From positions 471,388-535,387 of the forward strand of contig CAJNOI010000053.1 of the NCBI GenBank assembly GCA_905250115.1: a stretch of DNA of 64,000 nt, read 5' to 3'. A model generated the notes under the pieces. That model was not told where the DNA came from. It did no database searches and worked only from the letters and a program-made list of their open reading frames with translations. A program made the translations under genes and the position numbers. This DNA comes from Adineta steineri. Lineage: Eukaryota > Rotifera > Eurotatoria > Adinetida > Adinetidae. This document shows positions 1 to 12,120 of this stretch, one piece after another (positions within the stretch are counted from its first letter, which is position 1; every line of letters begins with the position of its first letter).

Positions 1-96
1 GTTTTCGTTATATCGTACTTTCTCCTAAACCGGTTTTCGTTATATCGTATTTTCTGTTAGACCGGTTTTCGGTTAATCGTATTTTCTCTTAGACCG
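1..96. repeat. 32-bp tandem repeat, 3 copies, cut by window edge
   Basis: Three consecutive 32-bp units starting at 1, 33 and 65, each of the form GTTTTCGTTATATCGTATTT followed by TCTNTTAGACCG, with a few substitutions between units. The array may continue to the left of the window. No coding potential seen. Confidence 0.85.
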
Positions 97-963
97 ATAA
101 CCTTCACTGTTGCACCCCTAGATTCCCGGTCAAGGATAATACACAGGTTTGAAACATTACAGGAAAAAAACAGCCGTGCAGTATGCACGGGTCTTCTCTA
201 GTTCACATATATTGTTGAGTTTTGTCTAATCATAAAATTCGATCAATTTGTAGTTCTCTATGGTCATCCTATTATGACTTTGCTAGATCAATAAGTCCGG
301 TGCGCTACTAATTGATATCTACAGTAAGATCCTTAAACAATGTTAAGCATGGCTCCAGAATGATATAAGCACTGCGATTAGTTACATGCGATTTTTCGTT
401 ACTAATCAAATCTATTCAATTAACATTGACTAAACGCCCCACCCCACCTCATTACTATGGAAATCTGTCCAATACTCCTTGACCTACCCTCGCCCTCTGC
501 TGGTGTGGCTAGGCCTAGGGGGAAGGGGATAGGGTATCTGCAAAAACTTAGATTTATAACTTACACTTCCTATTTTCTTCAAAAATATACGTGAGTTCCT
601 CAAAATAACATGAATAAAGATACGAGGTGTGACAGTGATGCTCTTCATTCTGATGCCTGCAAGTAGAATTTGAATTTTTCAATATTAGTCATCTTTACTG
701 CAGTTTTAGCAGAAAGCAAGATTCGTCTTAGTTTTTTATTAAATATCCACCGTGTTTTTGAAAGTTGTGTGAAATAATAACTGATACTACTCGAATCAAC
801 TCAACTATCATTGTCTGTATCAAGTTATTTCAACTAAAGATTTTCAGTTATATTTATTTTAACGTATTCTATTGAGTAAAAAACCTTGCAGAAATGTAAA
901 TATCATATTTTAGAAAGTCATACTGTTAAGAATGCAATAGTTAAGCTCAAAATGAAGAATATA
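97..963. other. Spacer, no gene seen
   Basis: AT-rich spacer with no convincing coding region. The part at about 400-620 belongs to a dispersed repeat listed separately. Nothing else recognised. Confidence 0.5.
400..620. repeat. Copy of dispersed repeat family (also near 11.4 kb, 42 kb, 59 kb)
   Basis: The stretch ending around 545-620 (AAAACTTAGATTTATAACTT, then TTACACTTCC, a TTTTCTTC run and GTGAGTTCCTC) matches the reverse complement of about 11385-11455. Both are preceded by a C/G-rich block of CCCCACC type. Copies near 42 and 59 kb share the G-rich block and nearby sequence. Noncoding; probably part of an old transposon. Confidence 0.6.
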
Positions 964-1474
964 CGGGGTGTCCCAAAAGTCGTTTGCGGCAAATAATTTC
1001 GCCGGATTCAACTATTTTATTAAACTTAATCAAGTATTTTTCTTCTTTAATGGCATCACCGTCAAGCTTTTATTTCAACAGGCAAACTTCAGAAATATTG
1101 TTCAGAAGTATCATCTTTGCTTGATATACAAAAATTCAGTCTTTTCCTAATGTTCAAAAAACAAAACACTATGCAGTGCCTCGTTTTCATCGCTTCGATT
1201 TCTCACATTATTCTGACCTTTACTTGCACTGTCGTTTAGATTGAAACAGTAGAAAAAAAGACCCTACGTAATGCTTTTTTTGAAAATAAGTAAAATAATA
1301 AATTTCTGTATTTCAATCAAAAATAATACTTTTAAACAATATTTTTGAAATTTGCCAGTATCACTGAAAAATTGACGATGATATCTATCACAGGAAAAAA
1401 ATAATCGATTAAGTTTAATATACTAGTTGAATCAGGCAAAATTATTTTCCACTAGTGACGTTTGGGTCACCCTG
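964..1474. mobile_element. TA-flanked fold-back MITE (Tc1/mariner-like ends), 511 bp
   Basis: The left end CGGGGTGTCCCAAAAGTCG and the right end, read in reverse complement, CAGGGTGACCCAAACGTC are inverted repeats flanked by TA on both sides. The inverted similarity is strong for about 70 bp and continues more weakly to about 150 bp per arm, leaving a roughly 200-bp centre. There is no transposase, so it is non-autonomous. TA duplication and GGGTGNCCCAAAA ends are typical of mariner/Tc1 derivatives. Confidence 0.8.
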
Positions 1475-1845
1475 TATATTCTTCAGAACTTTGTATGATA
1501 CGGTTTGTAATGATGCAGTATAATTGTTTCAAGAAGAAGCAAACACAGGTAATATGGTGTTATGAAATCAAAGAAGTTCTGACAACTGTATAAGTTTCTC
1601 CGATGGAGGACAGCTTTTTTAGAGAAATAGAGATGAATGATGAATTCCTACGCCCAATGCTCGGCTATATTGATGATAGAATAGCCATCCGGAGTTTTGA
1701 GTCATCGTTTGTTATTTTAGATGCAGCAAATCTTCCTATCTTTCAGAAAAAGATTAGCGAATTCGAACGATAAGCGCGACTTATACTTAATTTAACATTT
1801 TAATATCTTGCGAAACTTTAGAAAGATGAATAACTTCTATTCATA
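1475..1845. other. Spacer, nothing recognised
   Basis: About 370 bp between two fold-back elements. No ORF, RNA gene or repeat structure that I can support. Confidence 0.4.
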
Positions 1846-2792
1846 ACGGGTGGTGCAAAAGTTTTGCATTAATTTTGTTTCTTTTGTATCTTAGTGTAGG
1901 AAAATTGGAGAGAGCCAAATTTTTTTTTTTTGAAAGATAGCCCATGATCTCTTCTACAAACTTTGTCTATGAAGTATTTTAATTGGACATATCGGCTTTA
2001 CGTTACGTAGTCATTGTGTTGACTGTGTAAGAGCCACGTTCGCAACATGGAAACGTACATGAACTTTCAACTGATCTTATGGGTTATGAAAAATCGCGAT
2101 AAGATATCTGGTTGCATGGGTTAATAGCCCTTTATGAACACTATCAAATAATATATAAACATTATTTTTTATCCAATCTATTTAAAAAAAAATAATTATC
2201 TAACTGATTTGGACCCGAAATTATCAAGGATAGAGAGAATTTTCAAATTTTCAATTACAGTAAAAATAATTTTCAACGTTTTTGACATGCAATAGAAAGC
2301 TCGAACAATTCTCTATAAAACTATGTTAAAAGGTTCTTGTTGAAATATACGGCGGTCAATCTGTAATAATTGTTTGAGATGACAAAAATTGTGATCTTAA
2401 AATTTGGAATTTTAACAAATTTTGACATGTGAAAATATTTTTATTAATCTTACGGAAAAGAAGTTAACTTTTTTATAAAAGGCACGATCGATAGAGTTTT
2501 GAATGGGCTATCTACCCATATATTTGGATTCAAAATTCTCGCTTGTTAGAGAAAGCAAATGGCAAGGAAATAGAAAAGCATGTTTTTTAAAAAGTTACGG
2601 AAGGGTCTTTCAGTCGTTAGAGATGCTTTAGACGTAAAAGTACTTTATTATGTCCAATTGAAATACTTTGTAGACAAAGTTTGTAGAAGAGATCATGGGC
2701 TATCTTTCAAAAAAAAAGTTTGGCTCTCTACAATGTTCCTACATTAAGATACAAAAGAAACAAAATTAATGCAAAACTTTTGCATCACCCGT
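1846..2792. mobile_element. TA-flanked MITE with about 145-bp TIRs, 947 bp
   Basis: Left ACGGGTGGTGCAAAAGTTTT (from 1846) is mirrored at the right end (to 2792) as ACGGGTGATGCAAAAGTTTT in reverse complement, with TA at both borders. The inverted arms run to about 1991 and back from about 2649; both contain the tract around GAAGAGATCATGGGCTATCT. No transposase is encoded. The ends and TA duplication point to Tc1/mariner ancestry. Confidence 0.88.
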
Positions 2793-4810
2793 TATGTTTG
2801 ATACTTATTTGTCCTTGACGATAATTTGATTATCAATCGTTCACGAATTCGATGTTTCTTGACAAAAAAAAATATGTAAAAAAGAGTGATACAGCTAAAA
2901 ATGATTAACTGTTCCATTTCATATTATTATTTGTTATATTTTTATCGTTATGAAAAAATATATCTGGAATAGGAGAAAATAAATTAAGTTTTTATCGATT
3001 TGTTTTTCTTCTTAAAAAATTCTATTGCTTTATCAAATGTTTATTGGAAAAAAAGAACAATCTTATGAATGTGCATACATAAATCTATGGACCAAACAAA
3101 ATTCAGAAAAAAATGGAAAGATAAGAAAGAAATACGTAATGTATTCGAACCATAGATGGAACAGATCTAGATTTCGACGACCGGTACCGGTATCGGTCTG
3201 AGTAAGTCAGACCGGACTAGACCGGCCGGTCTACCGGTAAAACTTGTTTTACTTTCTGTTGCTATTTTTATTAAATTGTTATATTTTATGGGAAAACGCA
3301 TAGTGAATATTCTCAAAACCATTCAAATTTTTCGGATTTACAATATTACTTAATAATCGGTTGAAGCCTCTATGAAATAAAGTCCAATAAATAAGTCGGT
3401 CAGTTGCCAGTTTACCGGCCTACCGGTAAAGGACCGGTAGACCGGCAATAGACAAGTAGACCGGCAATAAACAGGTAGACCGGCAATAGACCGGCCGGTA
3501 AGAAGAAAGTGAAAAAAAATCCCCCATAAAAGGACTATGTCGTAAAAATATGCACCTTTATTTTTTCTTATATCAAGCAAAAATGGAAAGGAAAGACAAA
3601 ACTGTATAGTGCAGCGTTATGAAAAAAACGTGCGTGAAAGACATTTATTCATGACCATCTCATCAACGTGTGTATGAAATAGCACGGTCTATTGATTCAC
3701 GTTAATAAACATTACTTAGAAAAAATCAAGCAACTTTATTGAATATAAATAGGCAAGGTAGCTTGCTTCCTACATACATAAAAACAACTTCAATACATTC
3801 CTAGTATTATTTTCACTGTAAGTATACCTGGTTATCTATATATCGGTTTGTCCACTTCAGGCATAAGAATTTTCTTCCGAATTCGAAATGAACGTTTATG
3901 TCACGTTGTAGAGTAAACTCCAAAGTGTAAGAACATGTGATTTAGCATTCGAAATATCGTTTTTGTGTGTCTACAAAATGTATACACTAAACATTAATTG
4001 CAGTTTTCTCCGTTGCAATATATTTTAATTTACTGTAAAACTATCTGTGCATCTTAATGTGACTCTCGAACCTTCGCTATGAAATATTGTTTAAACTATC
4101 ATGTATGATCTTTCTTTTGGAAACAAAACAGACTTTTTTCCTTTTCTTCACATGAAGGTGTTCTCAAAATAATACTTGATCAGTTCTGATGCGGTATTTT
4201 TTTTCTCGAAAATATTGCATATTGAGCTTGATAAATGTAACACTATTATGAAAATCTCGTTTCTGGTACTATTTTTGCGTTTACATAATAGAGAAATAGT
4301 TACGATATTACAAGCGTGAAATCGTAACTGGTATATTGTTGATGGAAAAACACCTACGACTGCGGAATGAATTTTCTTCGTAAGCGCACAACTATAAATT
4401 TTCCTTCTTTCAAAAACGGGTCAGCGAATCCCTTGGATTCGTGTTACTTGTTTCTTTAAACGGAGAAAAAGATGTTTTATCGGAACTCAAGGTCAATTTG
4501 ACCTAGTCTGCTAAATGAGTGTAGAATGCTTGCTGACATTGCGTAATAGGCAGAACAATATTAAATTGATGGTTTTTCTCTTTCTTCTCCCATGTCTACA
4601 ATCTAAGGTCTCTATATCACCATTAAACAGACAATAAGTAGCTTCATCATGATTTCTGATAGAACTTTTAAGTGAAAAAAGATTTCCAAAACCTTTTGTG
4701 TCTGTGAAATATTCAGAATACTGGCCTGATCAGATCCGACCAACACAAAGTGGACTTTAATAAGCACACATTGATGAGTTATTCATGCGCTGGAATAAGA
4801 ACAGGTAATA
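2793..4810. other. Spacer with CCGG-rich patch, no gene
   Basis: AT-rich spacer. The only structure seen is the ACCGG-rich repeat at 3179-3515. The remaining sequence shows no supported coding region. Confidence 0.4.
3179..3515. repeat. ACCGG-rich repeat pair in inverted orientation
   Basis: Two blocks, about 3179-3240 and 3405-3515, are built of ACCGGTACCGG, GACCGGCCGGT and TAGACCGGCAATAGA motifs, the second largely the reverse complement of the first. Composition matches the interior ends of the hAT MITE at 43280-44051, so it may be a related element, but I cannot place its termini or a target duplication here. Confidence 0.5.
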
Positions 4811-5114
4811 AAGGGTGAGCCAAAAGACTTGGTTATTCGTAGAAAAACTCACTTTTCTCCTTTATGACGAATCGATAAATGCTCAAAGTTGTTGAGATAG
4901 TTAATCGGTAGTAGAAAGTTTTTACTCATAAAAAAACATAAGGAGTAATTGATTTTTATCCTAAATGCATAGTTTTTCATACGTGATATGGAAATTTAGG
5001 AGAATACTCATCCAGTACCGATTAACTATCCCTCCAACTTGGGCATTTCTCGATTTTTTATAAGGGAGAAAAGTGAATTTTTCTACGAAGTATCAAGACT
5101 TTTGGGCCACTCTT
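4811..5114. mobile_element. TA-flanked fold-back MITE, 304 bp
   Basis: Left AAGGGTGAGCCAAAAGACTTG-like end and right (reverse complement) AAGAGTGGCCCAAAAGTCTTG-like end, with TA on each side. The arms remain similar for about 130 bp, so most of the element can fold on itself. No coding capacity. The ends resemble those of the 964-1474 element, but the interior is different. Confidence 0.82.
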
Positions 5115-5232
5115 TATGATAGGGGATAAGTTCATGTGTTCTCACGAGACAACGTTTTCAATGAGTTTTTTTCTATTTTCTTTCAAGATCTATCTATGAT
5201 CATATCTTAAATCAATAAATCACGAATTCTAA

Positions 5233-8200
5233 ATGGCAACGAAGAAAAAAAGCACCGCTGGCTCTAATGAAACAGGGCATGAATATGGAATTTCTATTGA
5301 AGAACTAGAAACATTAATGCAAACACGAGATGATAAGGGTATTAAAGAACTTAATGAAAGATATGGTGGTCTTAGTGGTATTGAACAAAAACTCAAAACA
5401 AATTTACTAAATGGTAAAATAAAATTAAAAATATTTTAATCGATTATTTTTATTGTTATAAGGTTTATCTGGCGATGAGAACGATTTCTCAAGACGTAAA
5501 GCTGCATTTGGTCGGAATGAGATTCTATTGAGATCACCAACAACATTTCTTGCTCTTATGTTTGATGCTTTACAAGATGTTAAAATTATTAAAACTATTA
5601 TATTTGGTATAATTTTACTTACTTTATCATTTTATTATCCAAGTGGAGAAACATCTGAAGGTAAAGGAAAACCAAGTAAATTTATAATAAAAACAGACCG
5701 AAGATATTTTTTTTAGAGGAAATAAATGTTGCATGGGTTGAAGGTATAGGAATTATTATTGTTGTACTTGTGGTTATTCTCTTAACAACATTTAATCATT
5801 GGATAAAAGAACGACAATTTCGTGATCTTCAATCAAAAATTGAACTTGATCAAAAATTTGATGTTATTAGAAAAAGTGAAATAAAACAAATTCCAATAAA
5901 AGATATTCTTGTTGGTGATATATGTCTAATTGAACATGGAGATTCATTACCAGCTGATGGTCTTGTTGTACAATCAAATAATCTAGCAGTCGATGAATCA
6001 TCATTAACTGGAGAATCAAACTTAATTAAAAAACATCAATCAGAAGATCTATTTCTTCTTTCAGGTTAACAAATTCATTGTTTTTCTTATTTTGAATATA
6101 TTTTGTTTAGGTACACGTATTATCGAAGGTAGCGGAAAAATGTTAGTTTTGGCTGTGGGTGAACATACTCAAATGGGAAACATATTCAACTTATTAAGTA
6201 TAAAAGGCTTTTTGTTTTGATAATGTCGACTGAAAAATTGTTTTTTGTTAATTAGATGCAGGTATGAATAATCAGAATGCAACTGAATTCCAAGAAGTTA
6301 TACCTAATAATGACAATGGAACAAATAATGAAGATGATTCTGATCGTTTTAAATTCGAAGAACAATTAACTTTATCAGCAAAAGTCCCAAAATTGGTTAA
6401 TCAAATAACATATGCAGGTCAAATGTCTTTCTATAATTATCATTTAAGTCACGACCGATAACATAATAAAAGAATTCAATAAATTTATGCAGAATTAAAG
6501 CACAAAAATTTAAAAGAATTCCATTCAATGACTTGATTTCCCATCTCGGAATTGAGGTCATCAGATTTAACTTGATTTAACCTGTTTAGTAGAGAGAAGA
6601 CTTTTAACAATTTTGGCGCAAGCCGTTCGGAAAAAGTATTGTTCAGTCTCGGTAACGGAACAATACTTTTTCCGAACGGCTTGTTAAAATTCTTCTCTCT
6701 ACTACATACGTTAAATCGAGCAAAGTCAAAAGAGAACAGCTCATCTGTAAGGGTCGGTCGTGGCTTCTATGGGAGTGACTCTCTAGGGGGAAACAACTCG
6801 GACTTCGCTTATGAAGTCCGATGAAGTCCTGAAGTCCCTTTCGAAGTCCCATGAAGTCTTTTGAAGTCTCATAAAGTCTTTGGAAATCTTTGAAAGTCTT
6901 TTGGAGTTTTGTGAAAATTTGAAGTCTCTATGGGTGAAGTCCGGTGAAGCCTTGAAGTCCGCTGTTTCCCCCTAAGTGATTCTTATGCTCAGTAAAAAAA
7001 GAAAATGTTTTCTTTTAGGCATCAGAATTGTTATGTTAATTGTACTTATTCTCTTGGTTCCATTTCTAATTGAAGAATTTGTTCAACGGTAAACGATAAA
7101 AATTTATTCTTTTTCATTAATTTATTTTATCTATAGACGTGAATGGAATAAGAAATTCTGTAGTCGAATTGTACGATATTTAATCACTGGTATAACATTA
7201 TTGCTTGTTAGTGTACCTGAAAGTTTACCATTAACTTTAACAATATCATTAGCACAAGCAGTTAAAGTAAATTAAATTTATTTTATTTCTAAACTCATTT
7301 TTTGTTCTCGTAGAAAATGATGATAAATAACAATTTAGTTCGTCATTTGGATGCACTTGAAACAATCGGCTGTGTAACAACAATATGTTTCGATAAAACC
7401 GGATTAACAACAGATGGTATGTCTGCTGTACAAGTCTATGTTGGTGAACAACTTTGGCACGAAGTTGACAGTCGAGCTAATAGAATTAGTATACCAGCAA
7501 ATATAAAAGAAATGATAATTGAAGGTTTATCTGTTAATACTGATTATTCATCAGAATCAGTAGTAAGTTAATATTTATTTAAAATTCGTAACGAGAATCT
7601 TGTTTTAGTCTTCAACAGTAAAAGAAACATTACCAAAACAAATTGGAAATAAAACTGAATGTAGTTTATTAGATTTTGTTGGCGCTCTTAATGGAAGTTA
7701 TGATGAAATACGTAGAAATTATCCACAAGAAAAATTTATTCATGTTTATAGATTTAATTCAATACGAAAAAGTATGTCAACAGTTATTCAACGACCTGAT
7801 TCAACTGTACGTATGTATATAAAAGGTGCATCAGATATTATTTTAAATAAATGTACAACAATATTAAATCAAAATGGAGAAATAATACCATTTTCATCTA
7901 TTGATTATGATAGTTTGGAAGAAACAGTTATTGAACCAATGGGATCTTGCGCTTTACGTACAGTATGTTTAGCATATAGAGATTTTTCACCCTCAAAATT
8001 ACCCGATTGGAATGATGAAACTAATGTTGTGGATCAATTAACATGTATTTGTATATGTGGTATTGAAAATCCTGTACGACCGGAGGTACCTGTTCTTATT
8101 ACTAAATGTCAAGATGCTGGTATAACAGTAAGAATGATTACTGGAGATAATATTGATACAGCTCGATCGATTGCAATTAAGTCTGGAATTATATCAAACG

Positions 8201-9488
8201 ATGATAATAATTCAGTGCTTGATGGTAAAGAATTTAACAGATGTATAAGATCAACACCAGATGGAGAAGTACAAAAGATTTTGATAAAATTTCTTTTTTT
8301 TTTAAATTTTAAATTTTAGATTGAACAAAATTTATTTGATAAAGTTTGGCCAAATTTACGTGTATTAGCTCGTTCATCACCACAAGATAAATATGAACTT
8401 GTCAAAGGTATTATGGCATCAAAAATCAATCCAACACGTGAAGTTGTTGCTGTTACTGCTGATGGAACAAATGATGCTCCTGTTTTGAAAAAAGCTGATG
8501 TCGGTTTTGCTATGGTTAGTTTTTATTTTCTTATTATGCTAAAGTATCAAGTTAATCTGTAGGGTATACAAGGTACTGATGCTGCAAAAGAAGCATCAGA
8601 TATAATTCTTGTTGATGATAATTTGTATTCAATTCTCGGATCTATTATGTTCAGTCGGAATATTTATCATTCAATAGGAAAATGTCTTCAATTTCAATTA
8701 ACTGTTAATGTTGTCATTGTATTGTTTGCTTTTATTGGATCACTGATTATAAAAAATTCTCCATTACGTGATCTACAACTCTTATGGATTTATTTAAGTA
8801 TAAATATATGTTTATCATTATCATTTACTATGGAAGTACCAACAGAAGAAACATTAAAATCTAAACCTTATGAACGTACACAACCATTAATATCTCGTAG
8901 AATGATGAAAAATATAATTGGTCATACTATTTATCAATTAATTGTTCTTCTTTTTATTTTATTAGCTGGTAAGAAAACGAATAGAGATTTATTTTATTTT
9001 TATTTTTGAATACTAAAAGGTCCTAAAGTATTTAATCTTGATGATGGTAGTCCAGTTAATAATATATTTAAACCATCTCAACATTTGACAATGATATTTA
9101 ATGTATTTGTCGTAATGAATTTATTTAATGGAATAAATTCTCGAAAAATTTATGGTGAAAAGAATATTTTTTCTGGAATATTTCGAAATCCAGTTTTTAT
9201 TATAATATGGATTGTTACATTTATTCTACAAATTCTTCTTGTTCAATATGGTTCATATGTATTTTCTTGTGTTGCATTAACATTTCAACAATGGATCTGT
9301 TGTCTTCTTTTTGGTGTTGGAGTTCTTCTATGGAATCAAGTAAAATGATTTTCTTTTAGTTTTTTGATAAATTTTATTTCTTCTAGGTGCTTAATTTAAT
9401 CCCATTGACACATCATATACCGGAATTGAATGCACCGGGTGGTTATAAACCAGCATCACCTGTTGGCTTAAATCGAAAAGAACAATGA
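5233..9488 (+). CDS. PMCA-like P-type Ca2+-ATPase paralog with altered motifs
   Basis: Thirteen exons can be joined with GT/AG introns: 5233-5413, 5463-5675, 5717-6064, 6111-6197, 6256-6417, 7019-7088, 7137-7266, 7314-7562, 7609-8268, 8320-8514, 8563-8968, 9020-9339, 9387-9488. They give an uninterrupted protein of about 1,040 residues. Family-typical stretches in order are [16 protein letters not shown] (N-terminal domain), DESSLTGES (actuator), [18 protein letters not shown] (M4), DKTG (phosphorylation, Asp about 424), [10 protein letters not shown] (nucleotide-binding), [15 protein letters not shown] and [13 protein letters not shown]. The family exports Ca2+ across the plasma membrane. 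Oddities: the Thr of DKTGT is missing ([10 protein letters not shown]), TGDGTNDGP reads TADGTNDAP, and the M6 NxxxD positions are Tyr842 and Asn846. The protein ends soon after M10, so no long calmodulin-binding tail. It may be a divergent or non-pumping paralog. All introns are about 41-60 bp except 6418-7018. Confidence 0.9.
6587..6705. repeat. Intronic perfect hairpin
   Basis: 6622-6644 and 6658-6680 are a perfect 23-bp inverted repeat (GCCGTTCGGAAAAAGTATTG...). They are extended outside by a second paired tract, 6587-6610 with 6681-6705 (GTAGAGAGAAGA type), leaving a 13-nt loop and one bulge. Likely a fold-back insertion. Confidence 0.85.
6782..6977. mobile_element. Small TIR element of GAAGTC repeats in ATPase intron
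   Basis: The ends TAGGGGGAAACAAC and (reverse complement) TAGGGGGAAACAGC are inverted. Flanks AGTGACTCT and AGTGATTCT look like an approximately 9-bp duplication with one mismatch. The interior is a degenerate tandem of GAAGTCC/GAAGTCT words. Termini resemble those of the elements at 62249-63509. Confidence 0.65.
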
Positions 9489-11179
9489 AAAGTGGACGAT
9501 GGTTTATTTTTGCAAAACTAATTACTTTTTCATATATAATCTTGAGACTTTTTTTTTCTTTAATTTTTCCTATCTCTTCACTATTTTATCTTCATAAAAG
9601 TCGTAGTTGATGTTTTTCATCAACCACCATTATTCACAATGTCCAAAGGGCATACACCGAATTATTTAAATATCACTTGAACAGAATTCGAGTATTTCAT
9701 TATATTTCTGTGTGTTTGTTTTTTTCTGAGCGTAGTACATCCAACCTATCTTAGACAATATATGGTGGGAGTTTTTTCACTATTAAACTGGTATTTTTCT
9801 TTTAATTATGCTATTTTTTGTGTGCTCAAAAAATGAGTACACTCTAGAATCAGTCAGTGTGTCTGGCCGTTTACACGATAACTCTTCATAGCTGCATCTG
9901 ATTGTGCTGAAATTTTGTACAAAGAATTGCCTCATCAATATCTCGGTCGAGTTCGAAAATGAGAATGATCCGTGAAGAAATGGCTGAGCTATCGAAAAAG
10001 TTATCATCCATCCCTGAGGGAGGGATACAGGGATTTTTTTCAAAAAAATTATTTTTCTCAGAATTATTTAAAACTTGCATTAGTTTTGAATCAAATTGTA
10101 GTTTTCCAACCAAAAGTTGTCTAAACAAGATCCCAAAATACACAAAAACTGTATCCCGAGACCAGTGTACCTAGATATGTTTCAGGCGAGTAGTGGTTTT
10201 GAGGCTTTTTAGATGCATGGTTTTGTAGCTACTAAAAAGGATTATCAAATAGAAAAAATCCGAGCTCGATAGCTATTAATATTGGTGAGTTATTATGAAA
10301 ATACTGATATTTCTGTCTATAGTATATCTATCATAGATCCATAAGGTTACTTATAACCGTAATCACGCTAAATACAATTACAAATCCATTCTGAAATAAC
10401 TCTTCCTACCCAGTTAGAAAAAGCTGAACACGAATTTGAACTCAATTTCTGTGATTTCTAAAGATATTATATTACTACGGGAGTAGAGTCAATAGTCACT
10501 ACGTAGGGTCGCCTACAGTGTCGTCCCTGCTAACTTGGCTCTCCAGTCTTTTATTACTTTTTGAAGTACACATAACTCTCGTATTTAAATCCGAGGTTTC
10601 CACATTTATTTATTTTACTTTTTATGTTTAGAAAAGAAAATAGCCGGAAGTCTGAATAGAAATTAACAAATCGATGATAACACAGGTTCTCTTATTCATC
10701 TTTTAAATAATTCTTTGAGATTGAGAATTGAATAAGCAGAAATATGAAAATAAGAGATTAGTTAATTGGTATTCACAAGAGAATGGTGAAGATGGTTCTC
10801 TTTGTTTCTCTTAAATGGCCATTCGAGAGTGAGGATAAGGATAAGCAGAAAACCCTCACCAGGAACCATACCCGTAATAACACCCTCACTCTCAAGAATC
10901 TCCCTTAATGACGAATATTTTTTGCATGTGAAAAATTTATTGAAGTTTTGTTCCAATAATATATTGATTGGCACAATAACTTTCACCACCTATTTTGTTT
11001 TGCCAAGTTAATCAACAGAAAGTAAACCCTTAATCAAGAAAATGACTAATTGACAAATTATTTTTCTGTAATCAATGAAAAGTAAATCCGCGGAAAGTAA
11101 ATCGTGCACCTCCTATTTTGGGCAGCATATCGAAAGATTTACAGTCAAATTATGTCTCCCAAGAATTAGTACTGGCAGC
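9489..11179. other. Spacer, no supported gene
   Basis: Several ORFs under 90 codons occur on both strands but overlap one another and show no family motif or splice structure, so they are not called. A short dispersed repeat lies at 10545-10620. Confidence 0.4.
10545..10620 (-). repeat. Dispersed repeat shared with 61262-61330
   Basis: In reverse complement this stretch reads TGTGGAAACCTCGGATTTAA followed by a GTTATGTGTACTTCAAAAAG tract. It is nearly the same as the + strand sequence at 61262-61330, where CTCGGATTAAAATCCGAG is a perfect hairpin. Noncoding. Confidence 0.7.
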
Positions 11180-11180
11180 T

Positions 11181-12076
11181 ATATCGTGTTTCATATTTTA
11201 ATCCCGCAGAGATTGAGCGACACACCTTTTTGCGGAAAGTTTCCACTTCTTCAGTTTTTTCATTATCTCAGCTTACGTCCAATTTTTGATGAAATGGGTT
11301 ATCCTATCTAGCTAACATTTTTTAAGAAAAAAGAATGTATTGCAATTGGTTATCATATCCATGAATCGCCTGTTCTAATTTAATACATCGACTTTTGTGG
11401 AACTCACATATTTTCGAAGAAAATAGTCAGTGTAAGTTTTAAGTCGAGGTTTTTGACCCCCCCCCTCCCGTTACAGACCATGGTAACGGAGGTCAAAGGT
11501 ACCCCCCCTCCCCATTACAGACCATGGTAACCGAAGTCAAGGGTCAAAGGTCATCGAGTACAAACTGCCCTTAGCAACCGAAGGCAGTAAACTCCGTACC
11601 CCTTTCCCATAGTTCCTTATCAATGGGAAAATACGTCGAACAGCATTATAAACAAGGCTTAATTGTCCTCGGATATTCTAGAATATTCCAAGTGTTTTTG
11701 AATTAAACATGATGCATAATAACGCATCATGATCTGTTGTAGATATGATTGACGTGTGCAGCACGCACATTAATCAGTTAAATCGATGGTTAGAAGAATA
11801 AAAACTAATACTAACTTAAGAAAAAAAATAAATAACGATTAAATAGCAACAAAGCAAATAAAAAATAGAGCGCCTGTAAAAAAAAGAAAAAAATTCTCTT
11901 CGAAACTTAAAAATAAATAAGACAAATCGTTTGTCTGAAGATCGATTTTCTTTGGAAAGGAATTATTGCCTGTTAGAGATTTTTCGCATAGCCTATTTTG
12001 TGTTGGTAGGACGAAGTTAAAGAAGAAATGTGAGTTCCACATTTTAGCCCCGAAGGGGCTGCGCTGACAAGCTTTT
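11181..12076 (-). repeat. Dispersed repeat copy with hairpin modules
   Basis: Read on the - strand, 12076 to about 11600 aligns with 42261 to about 42600 on the + strand. Both start with AAAGCTTNTCAGCGCAGCCC, pass a hairpin, ACTCACATTTCTTCTT, GAAAAATCTCTAACAG and a GGCGCTCTATTTTTATTTGC tract. A second hairpin module lies at 11181-11220, and a G/C-rich tandem of CCCCTCCC-GTTACAGACCATGGTAAC (two copies) at about 11459-11530. No coding capacity; probably an old transposable element or its composite. Confidence 0.65.
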
Positions 12077-12120
12077 CTATACTTTTTGTGTGTTTTAAAA
12101 GCATCTAAAATATCTCTGGG

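Larger units (their letters stand above)
6418..7018 (+). other. Enlarged 601-bp intron of the ATPase gene
   Basis: Intron 5 is 601 bp while its neighbours are about 41-60 bp. It retains a normal GT start and a pyrimidine-rich TTCTTTTAG end. The extra length contains a strong hairpin (6587-6705) and a small terminal-inverted-repeat element (6782-6977). This is best read as a short intron enlarged by insertions. Confidence 0.75.

Noticed and set aside
3350..3580. 76-codon - strand ORF
   Set aside because: Mostly translation of the ACCGG repeat.
9783..10174. Three overlapping 70-86 codon ORFs on both strands
   Set aside because: They overlap in opposite frames and show no domain, signal or splice partners.
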